Shown here in pieces: positions 7,368 through 14,899 of a DNA stretch of 15,384 nucleotides. The position numbers were made by a program, and so were the translations under genes. Source of the stretch: Pedobacter sp. UBA5917 (GTDB lineage Bacteria; Bacteroidota; Bacteroidia; Sphingobacteriales; Sphingobacteriaceae); the NCBI RefSeq assembly GCF_002432345.1, contig NZ_DJDT01000179.1, forward strand, positions 1-15,384. The letters are read 5' to 3'. Positions within the stretch are counted from its first letter, which is position 1. Every line of letters begins with the position of its first letter. The notes beneath the pieces are model-generated. The model worked only from the letters and a program-made list of their open reading frames with translations, searched no databases and was not told the DNA's origin.

Positions 7368-8465
7368 CTAATCTTTAGGAAAGGTTAGTAATAGGTTTCT
7401 ATAATACTCGTACTGCTTTTGTCTCAACTCAATCTCTCTCGGTATACCTCCACTTAAAGAATTGGTCAAAATATCAAATTGATCTAAAATGCCAACAATA
7501 CGTTTTTGCTCCTCTATTGGAGGAACTGGGATTGGAAATTTTAAAAACATTGGCTTTCTTAAAGATGTAACTGAAGAATGAACTGAAGTTTTTTGGATAT
7601 AACTATAAAAGTTAGCTACCATATAATGGTAAATATAACGAGAAGAAACATCAGCATTTGGAACAATTCTGTAGGCTCTTTGGTGAAGTGCATATTTACC
7701 TACAGCCCAATGAAAAACTTTACCTACTCCAACACCATCACCAGCTGTAATAATTGCTGTTTCATCAAAATCATAGGAATTGAGTTTCAATGGGGTGATC
7801 CCCCTTGCATAAAATGTGTAATTCCCGTAATCAACTGCATCTTGGGTATCATGACTACCGGTTCCTATCAAAGCAATTTCACCCAAAGCCTTCCATTCTA
7901 TCTCCTCACCGAAAGTTAGCAGTTCTTTCCGATAAAATGCATATTGCTTTTTACGAGCTTTAAGTTCCGCTTTAAGTTCCGTTGTAAGTTCAGTAAAACT
8001 ATCTAATATATTGACAATCTCTTTTTGGATTTCGAGTGGTAGGATAGGGATTTGTATTTCAATCAATTTGCCTTTTGTTAATTTAGCTCTAATTCTTCCT
8101 GATAAAAATGGAATAAAATTTACAATTCGTAGATAATGAAACAAAAATCTTGTGCTTAATTCATCTTTTCCTTTAATTACATGAACATGATTATTAGCCC
8201 AAAATTTCCCATTAGCATATTGAATGGAGTAATTTTCAATACTTGTAGTACCATCTTCTGCAATAAGAACAAATTCACCACTATGTGTATATCCCTCCAC
8301 ATAATCCTGAATGTTATTAGCACCATAATATGGTATTTCTCCAGCTAATCGCAATGAAGATTCAACTGGCTTCCTTCCTCGATTTGCTATTTCAATAAAA
8401 TTTTCGTCTCCTAAAGAAGTCCATTTTACATCAACACCTTGTAATAGTTTTTTAAAATAACTCAT
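7368..8465 (-). CDS. hsdS: type I restriction-modification specificity subunit HsdS
   Basis: HsdS selects the bipartite DNA target for both the methyltransferase and the nuclease. The 365 residues show the usual layout: target-recognition domain 1 (about 12-145), central conserved region (about 146-190, LPLEIQKEIVNILDSF then KKQYAFYRKELLTF), target-recognition domain 2 (about 191-318) and a C-terminal conserved region that repeats the central one (PPIEEQKRIVGILDQF, then RQKQYEYYRNLLLTF). Each conserved region ends one domain and supplies a spacer helix. It overlaps hsdM by 4 bp (ATGA), which implies translational coupling. The central helix contains a short tandem repeat T-E-L-T-T-E-L-K-A-E-L-K-A like the TAEL repeats of EcoR124. 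The recognised sequence cannot be predicted from the protein alone. Confidence 0.95.
   Translation of the reverse strand: MSYFKKLLQGVDVKWTSLGDENFIEIANRGRKPVESSLRLAGEIPYYGANNIQDYVEGYTHSGEFVLIAEDGTTSIENYSIQYANGKFWANNHVHVIKGKDELSTRFLFHYLRIVNFIPFLSGRIRAKLTKGKLIEIQIPILPLEIQKEIVNILDSFTELTTELKAELKARKKQYAFYRKELLTFGEEIEWKALGEIALIGTGSHDTQDAVDYGNYTFYARGITPLKLNSYDFDETAIITAGDGVGVGKVFHWAVGKYALHQRAYRIVPNADVSSRYIYHYMVANFYSYIQKTSVHSSVTSLRKPMFLKFPIPVPPIEEQKRIVGILDQFDILTNSLSGGIPREIELRQKQYEYYRNLLLTFPKD
7957..7992 (-). repeat. 12-bp tandem repeats in the hsdS central spacer
   Basis: On the plus strand GCTTTAAGTTCC occurs twice exactly (7957-7968 and 7969-7980), and a third unit GTTGTAAGTTCA (7981-7992) matches at 9 of 12 bases. 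They encode E-L-K-A, E-L-K-A and E-L-T-T steps at residues 159-170 of HsdS. The site corresponds to the EcoR124 spacer repeat, where changing the copy number changes the length of the non-specific spacer in the DNA target. Confidence 0.8.
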
Positions 8466-10009
8466 GCATCTATCTCCTTTATTATGCTGTCAATAGAAGC
8501 ACGCAATTTCGTAATCTTTTCAACTGTTTGTGCTATTTCCGCATTGAGTACCGCTATATCAATTTTTTCGCGATTGTCTTTTGCATCCACATATGAGCTT
8601 ACTGATAGATTATAGTCATTAGTAGCTATTTCATTATTATCTTTACTGACAGCGGTGTGGGCTATATCTTCTTTGCTATCAAAGATGCCCATAATCTTAT
8701 CAATATGGCTGTCTTCTAGCACATTGTTATTGGATATTTTTCTAAAGAATTCTTCGCCGGTGGCATCTATAAACTGCGTATTGGTATTGGTTTTATTTTT
8801 TGCTAATACCAAAATATTTACGGAGATAGATGTACCATAAAATAAGTTTGATGGTAAAGAAATTATTGTTTCTATAAAATTGTTGTCTACCAGATATTTT
8901 CTGATTTTTTGTTCCGCACCACCACGGTAGAATATACCTGGAAAACAAACAATAGCGGCTCTCCCCTTACTTGATAAGTAGTTGAGCGCATGTAGTACAA
9001 AAGCAAAATCTGCTTTAGATTTCGGCGCTAGTACGCCGGCAGGAGCAAAACGTGGGTCATTTATTAGTGTAGGGTCATCAGCACCTACCCAATTGACTGA
9101 ATAAGGCGGATTAGAAACAATGGCATCAAATGGTTTGGTATCGCCAAACTGTGGATCTTCGAGTGTATTCCCCAATGCTATATCAAACTTATCATAATTG
9201 ATGTTGTGCAAAAACATATTCATACGCGCCAAGTTGTAGGTAGTATGATTAATTTCTTGCCCAAAGAAACCATCTTCAATAATATGATTATCGAAATGTT
9301 TTTTAGCTTGTAGCAACAATGAACCTGAGCCAGCAGCAGGATCATATATTTTATTTACCTTTTCTTGCTTGTGCATTGCCAACTGGGCAATGAGTTTAGA
9401 TACGTTTTGTGGTGTAAAGAACTCACCGCCAGATTTTCCTGCATTAGCAGCATAGTTATTAATCAAAAATTCATAGGCATCTCCAAATAAGTCAATTTGA
9501 TTTTCTTCAAAATTTCCGAAATTCAACTCTGCTACACCTTTTAATACAGCAGCTAAACGTTTGTTTTTGTCTTCTACTGTATTGCCCAAACGCGTACTGG
9601 TGGTATCAAAGTCAGCAAATAACCCCTTAATATCTTGTTCAGAAGGATATCCCATAGCAGAACTTTCAATGTCGTTAAAAAGGGCCTTTAAGTCCGTGTT
9701 TAAGTTTTTATTTGTATTTGCTGTTTTTACTACATTAACAAATAGCTGTGTCGGGTAAATAAAATATCCTTTGGTTTTTACTGCATCTATTTTTACCTCT
9801 TCCGGTATGTCTCCATCTTTAAAATTAGCATAGTCCACACTTTCATCACCACCCTCTATGTAGTTAGTGAAATTTTCGCTGATAAAACGATAAAAAAGAG
9901 CGCCTAGTACAAATTGTTTAAAATCCCATCCGTCTACTGCGCCACGTACCTCGTTGGCTATCTTCCATATTTTTGCCTGTAACTCGGCTCTTTGGGCTGT
10001 ACTTGTCAT
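8462..10009 (-). CDS. hsdM: type I DNA N6-adenine methyltransferase subunit HsdM (type IC)
   Basis: HsdM transfers a methyl group from S-adenosylmethionine to N6 of adenine in the target chosen by HsdS, which protects host DNA. The 515 residues contain an N-terminal helical domain (QRAELQAKIWKIANEVRG, 6-23), FTPQNVSKLI (198-207), motif I DPAAGSGS (223-230), the catalytic NPPY (300-303) in DAIVSNPPYSVNW, and the C-terminal NDYNLSVSSYV segment that contacts HsdS. It is close to EcoR124I and EcoprrI HsdM over its whole length as I remember them. It is the first gene of the hsd unit. The leader (113 bp after the DUF262 gene) holds a weak -7-like TTTATTTG at 10086-10093 on the minus strand, so transcription could start here or read through from upstream. 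Confidence 0.97.
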   Translation of the reverse strand: MTSTAQRAELQAKIWKIANEVRGAVDGWDFKQFVLGALFYRFISENFTNYIEGGDESVDYANFKDGDIPEEVKIDAVKTKGYFIYPTQLFVNVVKTANTNKNLNTDLKALFNDIESSAMGYPSEQDIKGLFADFDTTSTRLGNTVEDKNKRLAAVLKGVAELNFGNFEENQIDLFGDAYEFLINNYAANAGKSGGEFFTPQNVSKLIAQLAMHKQEKVNKIYDPAAGSGSLLLQAKKHFDNHIIEDGFFGQEINHTTYNLARMNMFLHNINYDKFDIALGNTLEDPQFGDTKPFDAIVSNPPYSVNWVGADDPTLINDPRFAPAGVLAPKSKADFAFVLHALNYLSSKGRAAIVCFPGIFYRGGAEQKIRKYLVDNNFIETIISLPSNLFYGTSISVNILVLAKNKTNTNTQFIDATGEEFFRKISNNNVLEDSHIDKIMGIFDSKEDIAHTAVSKDNNEIATNDYNLSVSSYVDAKDNREKIDIAVLNAEIAQTVEKITKLRASIDSIIKEIDA

Positions 10010-10122
10010 CTGTATTTCCGTTTTAATAGCTATTATTTATAGTATAAAGCTGCAAGATATGAATTTAAATAAATCATTACTTAGCCAAATAAATCGAAAA
10101 CGATATCACTATGACTATTAGC

Positions 10123-12042
10123 CTAAAAAGTTATCAACCTTGTCTTCATCAGCTCTCCATGCTCACTAATCTGCTCCTCAGCCCAATCTATTTCTTTCAT
10201 CATTAAAACCTGTTTCAAACTATCGGCACCAACATTATGATAATGATCTTTTTTAGCTTGTGGCATATAATTACTTAATCTCGAATTTTTACTACTGCTA
10301 ATTAAACAGAGGTTGCCAAATAAATCAAATACCTCTGGTTTTATTTTATGCTCTTTTGAAATAGGGTTTTGTGGGTAATAATGTTCTACCGAACTTCTAA
10401 AAGTAAATTCAAAATCATTAAACTTTTCACTCTTTTCTTTCCAAAGAATATAGTCCAGGTAGTTAAATACAAAGTTTTCTACCGCTGTACCCCTATCTAA
10501 TAAGCTTAAATTGTAATTCCCAATAACTTTGTTCAAAGAAACTCCTTTATTGGTATAAATAATATCAAAATAATCAGTTGGCTTTTCAGCAACAAACCTA
10601 TCGAACAAATATGCTTGAGCTAAATACTGTAAATAGGTCCTATATTTTTCAGGGTTAATATCTTGCTCGTTAAAAAGATAGTTAAGTGCTGCATTTAACC
10701 AATGTTTGTAAACCAATGTTGGGGTTGATACATGGAACATCGCTAACAGCATCAGTATTTCCTTATTCAGTGTATCATTATTTTCTTCCTGATCAAAGGT
10801 GTTTACATAGCCTATCCTATTTTTATCATACACCTTTAATGTTTTTAAACTCCATTGATCCTTCTCTTTAAAAAACTCCCGTTTAATGATGTATTGATCA
10901 AATAAGTGCTTTGCCTTTAGTAGGTTAAAACCAAAATCTTTTACAAAACTGATACGTTCTTCTGCGTTTCGATCCTTAAGCTCTGCATCAAAAAAGTCTT
11001 TCAAACGCTTATCATCCAAACTGATGTTTTTCTGTGTCTGAACTCTCAGTACATGTAATAAAAAATTAGAGAAATTAATTACGGAGCTAAATCGCTCTGG
11101 TGCTTCCTCAGCTTCGTTTTGATTTAGTTCAAATTTGCCGGTAAATGCAACAATTTCATTTATACTTAATTCATTTTCTACGTTGAGTGCCCTGTTTTGT
11201 TTTTCTTTGGTATCAACATCGTTTACTGCTTTTATTTTAGCAGTAATTTCATCAAGGTTTAAACAACTCAGTTTATTCCAGTTTTCGGTAAAAATGGCAT
11301 TGCGCTGTTTCGGCGAAAAACCGTACTGTACGTAGCGTTCCATATCAGCGCAGGCTTCCCAAATCTGATTAAATGTATAGCTTAAATCCCGATCATTTTT
11401 TAGTATATCCAATAAATTTGCCTTTAATACCTCATGCTTTTCTAACTGTTCCCCCCTATTATTCATTATTTCGAAATAATGGTTCAAATCGGTTTCAGGT
11501 GGTACCGGCACCCTAACAAGACATACTTTTTCAACTAAATAATTGTAAAAAATTTTTAGTTGTTGGTCGGTCTTCAGTAGATCCTTTAATATTTTTACAG
11601 CATCAGCATAACGTTGTTTAATGTATACATTATACTCTTCCCCACTATCCAAATCAATAGTACCTTTTTCAATTGCTTCAAGGCTAGCTGTCGATTTTCT
11701 TCTGCTGTCGAAACTAAGCTTAAGATTTAGCGGAATACAGTTGGTTAATTTCTCCTTATAAGTATGGTGTAGGGCATTTAGCAATATGCTAAGAGTAGTT
11801 AAACGTTGCTGTCCATCAATAGTTTCGTAAGTAATCTTGTTCTCTATCTTCCGCTCATAAATAATTAACGAACCTATGTAATAAGGTTGGTTTGGTTTAT
11901 AATCAGCAAAATCAAAAATATCCTGTATCAATTGCCTAATCTCACCCTGCCCCCAGGTATAATTACGTTGATAGATTGGAATTACATAATTATCGCTGTT
12001 TTCAAACAGTTCTTTAATCGAAAATGATGGTATATTACTCAT
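10123..12042 (-). CDS. DUF262-DUF1524 protein (GmrSD-family, probable type IV restriction nuclease)
   Basis: The N-terminal DUF262 domain shows IPIYQRNYTW (21-30), IGSLIIY (56-62) and the signature DGQQR (76-80), a ParB/Srx-like nucleotide-binding fold. The C-terminus has a DUF1524 pattern: VEHYYPQNP (H554), FGNLCLISSSKNSRLSN (N577, N586) and AKKDHY, as expected for a His-Me-finger nuclease. In the GmrSD and SspE families such proteins cut modified phage DNA using NTP. Which modification this one senses is unknown. The start at 12042 (MSNIPSFSI) is preferred to a longer frame from 12099. It overlaps the stop of the upstream DUF262 gene by only 8 bp (ATGAGTAA), which suggests coupled translation, and the extra 19 residues are not DUF262-like. 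The gene is 639 residues long and intact. Confidence 0.88.
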   Translation of the reverse strand: MSNIPSFSIKELFENSDNYVIPIYQRNYTWGQGEIRQLIQDIFDFADYKPNQPYYIGSLIIYERKIENKITYETIDGQQRLTTLSILLNALHHTYKEKLTNCIPLNLKLSFDSRRKSTASLEAIEKGTIDLDSGEEYNVYIKQRYADAVKILKDLLKTDQQLKIFYNYLVEKVCLVRVPVPPETDLNHYFEIMNNRGEQLEKHEVLKANLLDILKNDRDLSYTFNQIWEACADMERYVQYGFSPKQRNAIFTENWNKLSCLNLDEITAKIKAVNDVDTKEKQNRALNVENELSINEIVAFTGKFELNQNEAEEAPERFSSVINFSNFLLHVLRVQTQKNISLDDKRLKDFFDAELKDRNAEERISFVKDFGFNLLKAKHLFDQYIIKREFFKEKDQWSLKTLKVYDKNRIGYVNTFDQEENNDTLNKEILMLLAMFHVSTPTLVYKHWLNAALNYLFNEQDINPEKYRTYLQYLAQAYLFDRFVAEKPTDYFDIIYTNKGVSLNKVIGNYNLSLLDRGTAVENFVFNYLDYILWKEKSEKFNDFEFTFRSSVEHYYPQNPISKEHKIKPEVFDLFGNLCLISSSKNSRLSNYMPQAKKDHYHNVGADSLKQVLMMKEIDWAEEQISEHGELMKTRLITF

Positions 12043-13513
12043 AAATGTAATTGAGCTGTTTAAATAGATTTTTAATTTTTTCAGTTTTTGCCGATTCAAC
12101 TGTATCTTTTAATCCCTTAAGTTTTAGGTTTAAAAACTCATTGGGCTGTAGTGCGTTTTTAATGGTTTTAAAAACCTGGGGCTCCTGTAGGGCATAATTA
12201 TCTACTGTAGCCAACTGTACCGCATGTTGTGTTAATCTTACTGTATACGCCCAAATAAAAATACGCTCAATCGCCCTTTCAATTTCTACCAGTCCAAACT
12301 TATCTATATAGTACATTAAGGCACAGTTAAATAAATTACGTACGTATTTATCTCCAGTTCTATGCATCCCATCGTAATTATCCAAAACTTTCAAAATATC
12401 TTTTGCTATTCCTTCCTTTTCGATGGGAACTTTTAAGTTTTTTATCGCATCAGCGTAATGGGTAATCATTTCGAAAAAACGCTTGCCATTAATCACCACC
12501 TGATCTAATTGATAAGGATAACTTAAATGTTTTTGATCAATGTTTCTGTTAAAATCATTATTATATCCTTCTATATAAAAATGGCTTATACGGTATATGC
12601 TTGCAAAAGGATATGGTTCTTTTATATTAGGACTAATACCTTTAAAAATTGAAATATCGGCTTTGGTAAACCGCCTTGCAGTGTTGCCATTTGCCCAGTT
12701 TCTAATCCTAAACAAAAAGTTGGCAAAAGTATTTTTCAACTTTGTTAGCTCCATGTTTTCCCAACTTTCAACAATTTTAATCCGTTCTGCTTCGCTTGTA
12801 TTATCCATCATTTCACGTAAATGGAATGCTTTAAGCAGATCATGAGGGTTTAAATCAACACCTCTGGCATTCTGCGAATCAAAAAACTGGAACGCTTCTG
12901 ATATATCATTCAGAACAACTTTTACCACTTCGCATTTCTTGTAAAAAAACTCAACAGTCTTAGCATCAAAATCAACTATCCTCCGTACTATTTCCCGATA
13001 GTTTTCCCTTATGTTATGCTTGCTTAAATTATTGGTAAATTTTAATTTATCTGTTAATTCTATCCGTTTAACATCAACATTGGCACTTTTTAATTTTTGT
13101 TGTAATGTAATGTTATTCTGTATGGCTAAAGCGATTAACAACAGCGTAATCGTTCTTTGCTGCCCATCAACAATATCGTTAACGGTTTTATTTTCATGTA
13201 CTGAATAGTTTTGATGGTATACGATGGTACCCAAACGATAAGCAGGCTTCTCTTTAAACAATAGGATATCATTTAAGAGGTCGTTTACGTTTTTCAACGA
13301 CCATTTGTAAGGCCTTTGGTAATTCGGAATTCTTAGTTGTTCATCGAATAACAACTGTTGTATCGGTATAACTTGCGGTTCTATCTTTTTCGTCGCATTA
13401 TCCTGATCATGAGTTTCAAAATCTGTTTTCGAAACATCAAACAAAGGTACATTTGAATTGATTCCGCCATAAAAGTTAGAACACGGTTGTTCTTCGAGCG
13501 TGGGATTAGGCAT
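12035..13513 (-). CDS. DUF262-only protein, partner of the DUF262-DUF1524 protein
   Basis: After a variable N-terminus of about 50 residues, the DUF262 core begins with IPNYQRPYKW (62-71), LGTIVYH (94-100) and DGQQRTITLLLIALA (116-130). A helical region (about 150-490) follows, with a FFDSQNARGVDLNPHDLLKAF segment typical of the family (given here in parts: FFDSQNARG, DLNPHDLLKAF). No DUF1524 H...N...N pattern is visible in the remaining 250 residues, so it probably binds nucleotide but does not cut DNA by itself. It ends 8 bp inside the next gene and the two likely form one complex. A -7-like TATATTGG lies at 13546-13553 on the minus strand, with the small palindrome ATTGG-AAA-CCAAT (13538-13550) beside it. 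The gene is intact, 492 residues. Confidence 0.85.
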   Translation of the reverse strand: MPNPTLEEQPCSNFYGGINSNVPLFDVSKTDFETHDQDNATKKIEPQVIPIQQLLFDEQLRIPNYQRPYKWSLKNVNDLLNDILLFKEKPAYRLGTIVYHQNYSVHENKTVNDIVDGQQRTITLLLIALAIQNNITLQQKLKSANVDVKRIELTDKLKFTNNLSKHNIRENYREIVRRIVDFDAKTVEFFYKKCEVVKVVLNDISEAFQFFDSQNARGVDLNPHDLLKAFHLREMMDNTSEAERIKIVESWENMELTKLKNTFANFLFRIRNWANGNTARRFTKADISIFKGISPNIKEPYPFASIYRISHFYIEGYNNDFNRNIDQKHLSYPYQLDQVVINGKRFFEMITHYADAIKNLKVPIEKEGIAKDILKVLDNYDGMHRTGDKYVRNLFNCALMYYIDKFGLVEIERAIERIFIWAYTVRLTQHAVQLATVDNYALQEPQVFKTIKNALQPNEFLNLKLKGLKDTVESAKTEKIKNLFKQLNYIYE

Positions 13514-13569
13514 GTAGATTTGAGCGTTTAATTTCTAATTGGAAACCAATATACAGCTAAAAAAATATT

Positions 13570-13591
13570 TTAACCATTAAAAAATGGTTAA
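13570..13591 (-). promoter_or_regulatory. alternative hairpin TTAACCATT-AAAA-AATGGTTAA
   Basis: A perfect 9-bp inverted repeat with a 4-base loop. Its right arm (13583-13591) is also the outer arm of the neighbouring terminator, whose opposite arm at 13608-13616 is a second copy of TTAACCATT. The two hairpins therefore exclude each other. This could be chance reuse of a terminator arm or an attenuator-like switch ahead of the DUF262 genes. Confidence 0.4.
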
Positions 13592-13616
13592 AGCCTCATA
13601 ACGAGGCTTAACCATT
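13579..13616 (-). terminator. rho-independent terminator of the small His/Cys-rich gene
   Basis: On the minus strand AATGGTTA and AGCCTC pair with GAGGCT and TAACCATT around a 5-base loop (GTTAT), with one bulged base, and a run of six T follows directly. It lies 15 bp after the stop at 13632 and about 65 bp before the DUF262 start. It should separate the small gene from the DUF262-hsd transcript. Confidence 0.75.
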
Positions 13617-13631
13617 TACCTACCAATACAA

Positions 13632-13841
13632 TTAAGTTGTATGGCATGCGTTCGAGCACCAATAACAACCATTGATTCTTTTGAAAGCATGTTTCCTTTT
13701 CGCCTCGGCTACTGCTGGTACACAAGAACTAAATGAGCCTAACTCATCATAATTCTGCGAAGGATAATACCTGCAATCATCCTTGTGCACCTCATAATCG
13801 CCATTTGTCTGTTGGTTCAAATTTAATCTGTAACTAGCCAT
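13632..13841 (-). CDS. small His/Cys-rich hypothetical protein, 69 aa
   Basis: The 69 residues contain H19, C23, C40, C59-x2-C62-x3-C66-H67 and end in NGCYWCSNACHTT, a probable metal-binding knuckle. I recall a widespread family of such proteins (pattern DxEVHKxxC, then LGxFxxCxxAVxxAK and GCxxCxxxCHT) in accessory regions of many bacteria. Its function is not known to me. The start at 13841 (MASYRLNL) fits family members as remembered. An in-frame ATG at 13868 adds 9 residues and has a good GGGGAGG ribosome-binding sequence 5 bases upstream, so the longer form is possible. It is followed by its own terminator and lies divergent to the gene at 14014. Confidence 0.75.
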   Translation of the reverse strand: MASYRLNLNQQTNGDYEVHKDDCRYYPSQNYDELGSFSSCVPAVAEAKRKHAFKRINGCYWCSNACHTT

Positions 13842-14013
13842 AATTTTTGGTTTTATTTTATAATTCATATAAACCTCCCCAATTCAATCCATCATTCCTT
13901 ACGGTTTCCCTCATCCCAAGTGATAAATTCTTTTACATTTTATGCTTTGTACAGTAAGTAACACTATCTTAATAGCAATTAATCTATTTTATTTACTTTT
14001 TAAACAACAACTT

Positions 14014-14760
14014 ATGTCAAAAACTAATGACACCGGCCATGCCAAAAATGTGGCCAATTTCGAAACCCTTATTTCTTATTTAACCGGTTATGGTGCCGTG
14101 TACAACCCCAGCAATGCCAACATCCAGTTAAGCAGCTTAAACGAAAAAGCAGCCGCTGCCCTGGCCCTTACCCAACAGGTAAACGATTTGGCTGCTAAAA
14201 ACAGTAACGCGGTTGCCGCCCGCGATCTGGCTTTTCAGCCACTCAAAAAATTGAGCACCCGTATTGTAAATGCTGTAAAAGCAAGCAATGTACCCAAACA
14301 GGTGGCCGATAATGCCATTACCCACAACCGTAAATTACAGGGGCAAAGGGCTACCGTAAAACTTAGCGACGTGGAAAAAGAAAAGCTGGCGGCCGATGGC
14401 ACCATTGTAAACCAGGTATCGGCCTCGCAACAGAGTTTCGATAGTTTGCTCGATAGTTTGGATAAGCAGATTAAGCTATTAGGTACCATCCCTACTTATA
14501 CGCCTAACGAGGTAGACCTGCAACTAACCACGCTTACTGCTTTGTATAATGATTTGTTGCAGAAAAACCGCGATGTAATTGCCAAAACATCCGAGTTGAG
14601 CGGCCTCCGCCTTAACCGCAACAATGTGCTTTACCATGCCGAAACCGGTTTGGTTGCCCTGGCGCAGGATGCCAAAAATTACGCTAAATCTATTTTTGGC
14701 ATTAGTACACCCCAGTACAAGCAAATTTCGGGCATCCCCTTTAAAAGTGTAAAAATTTAG
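14014..14760 (+). CDS. conserved helical hypothetical protein, 248 aa
   Basis: A soluble, almost entirely alpha-helical protein rich in Ala, Leu, Asn and Lys, with no signal peptide or membrane segment. I recall a Bacteroidota family with the same start (TGHAKNVANFETLISY, then GYGAVYNPSNA), a middle KLQGQRA block and an end ISTPQYKQISGIPFKSVKI (given in parts: STPQYKQ, FKSVKI). Its function is unknown. Two helical halves (about 30-120 and 140-230) with similar spacing suggest an internal duplication or coiled-coil hairpins. ATG 14014 is used: the longer frame from 13942 adds a hydrophobic stretch that the family does not have. The A-rich leader has no Shine-Dalgarno sequence. A -7-like TATGCTTTG lies at 13941-13949. 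It is richer in G+C than the restriction genes and so looks like host background. Confidence 0.85.
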   Translation: MSKTNDTGHAKNVANFETLISYLTGYGAVYNPSNANIQLSSLNEKAAAALALTQQVNDLAAKNSNAVAARDLAFQPLKKLSTRIVNAVKASNVPKQVADNAITHNRKLQGQRATVKLSDVEKEKLAADGTIVNQVSASQQSFDSLLDSLDKQIKLLGTIPTYTPNEVDLQLTTLTALYNDLLQKNRDVIAKTSELSGLRLNRNNVLYHAETGLVALAQDAKNYAKSIFGISTPQYKQISGIPFKSVKI

Positions 14761-14798
14761 AACAATGAAAAAAATCATCCCAATCCCAACCACAATGT

Positions 14799-14838
14799 AA
14801 AACAGCAACAGATATAAAAATCGGTTGCTGTTTTTCTT
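14799..14838 (+). terminator. rho-independent terminator
   Basis: AAAACAGCAAC (14799-14809) pairs perfectly with GTTGCTGTTTT (14824-14834) over 11 bp with a 14-base loop and ends in TTTTTCTTTT. It lies 39 bp after the stop of the 248-residue gene. Confidence 0.85.
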
Positions 14839-14899
14839 TTATAGCAAAAACTGTAAACTGATAAATCTTCTGGCAAATTAAAAACACATCTGCACAAAG

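Noticed and set aside
12043..12099. N-terminal extension of the DUF262-DUF1524 protein (start at 12099)
   Set aside because: It would overlap the upstream gene by 65 bp and adds a Lys-rich leader not typical of DUF262. The ATG at 12042 gives a tight 8-bp overlap.
13942..14013. N-terminal extension of the 248-residue protein with a hydrophobic segment, as a possible signal anchor
   Set aside because: The extension is translated from AT-rich leader and probable promoter DNA, and the family as I recall it starts at the MSKTNDTGHAKN methionine.
14524..14808. 94-residue minus-strand open frame
   Set aside because: It is antisense to the end of the 248-residue gene, which has far better coding character. 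Its hydrophobic start is a shadow.
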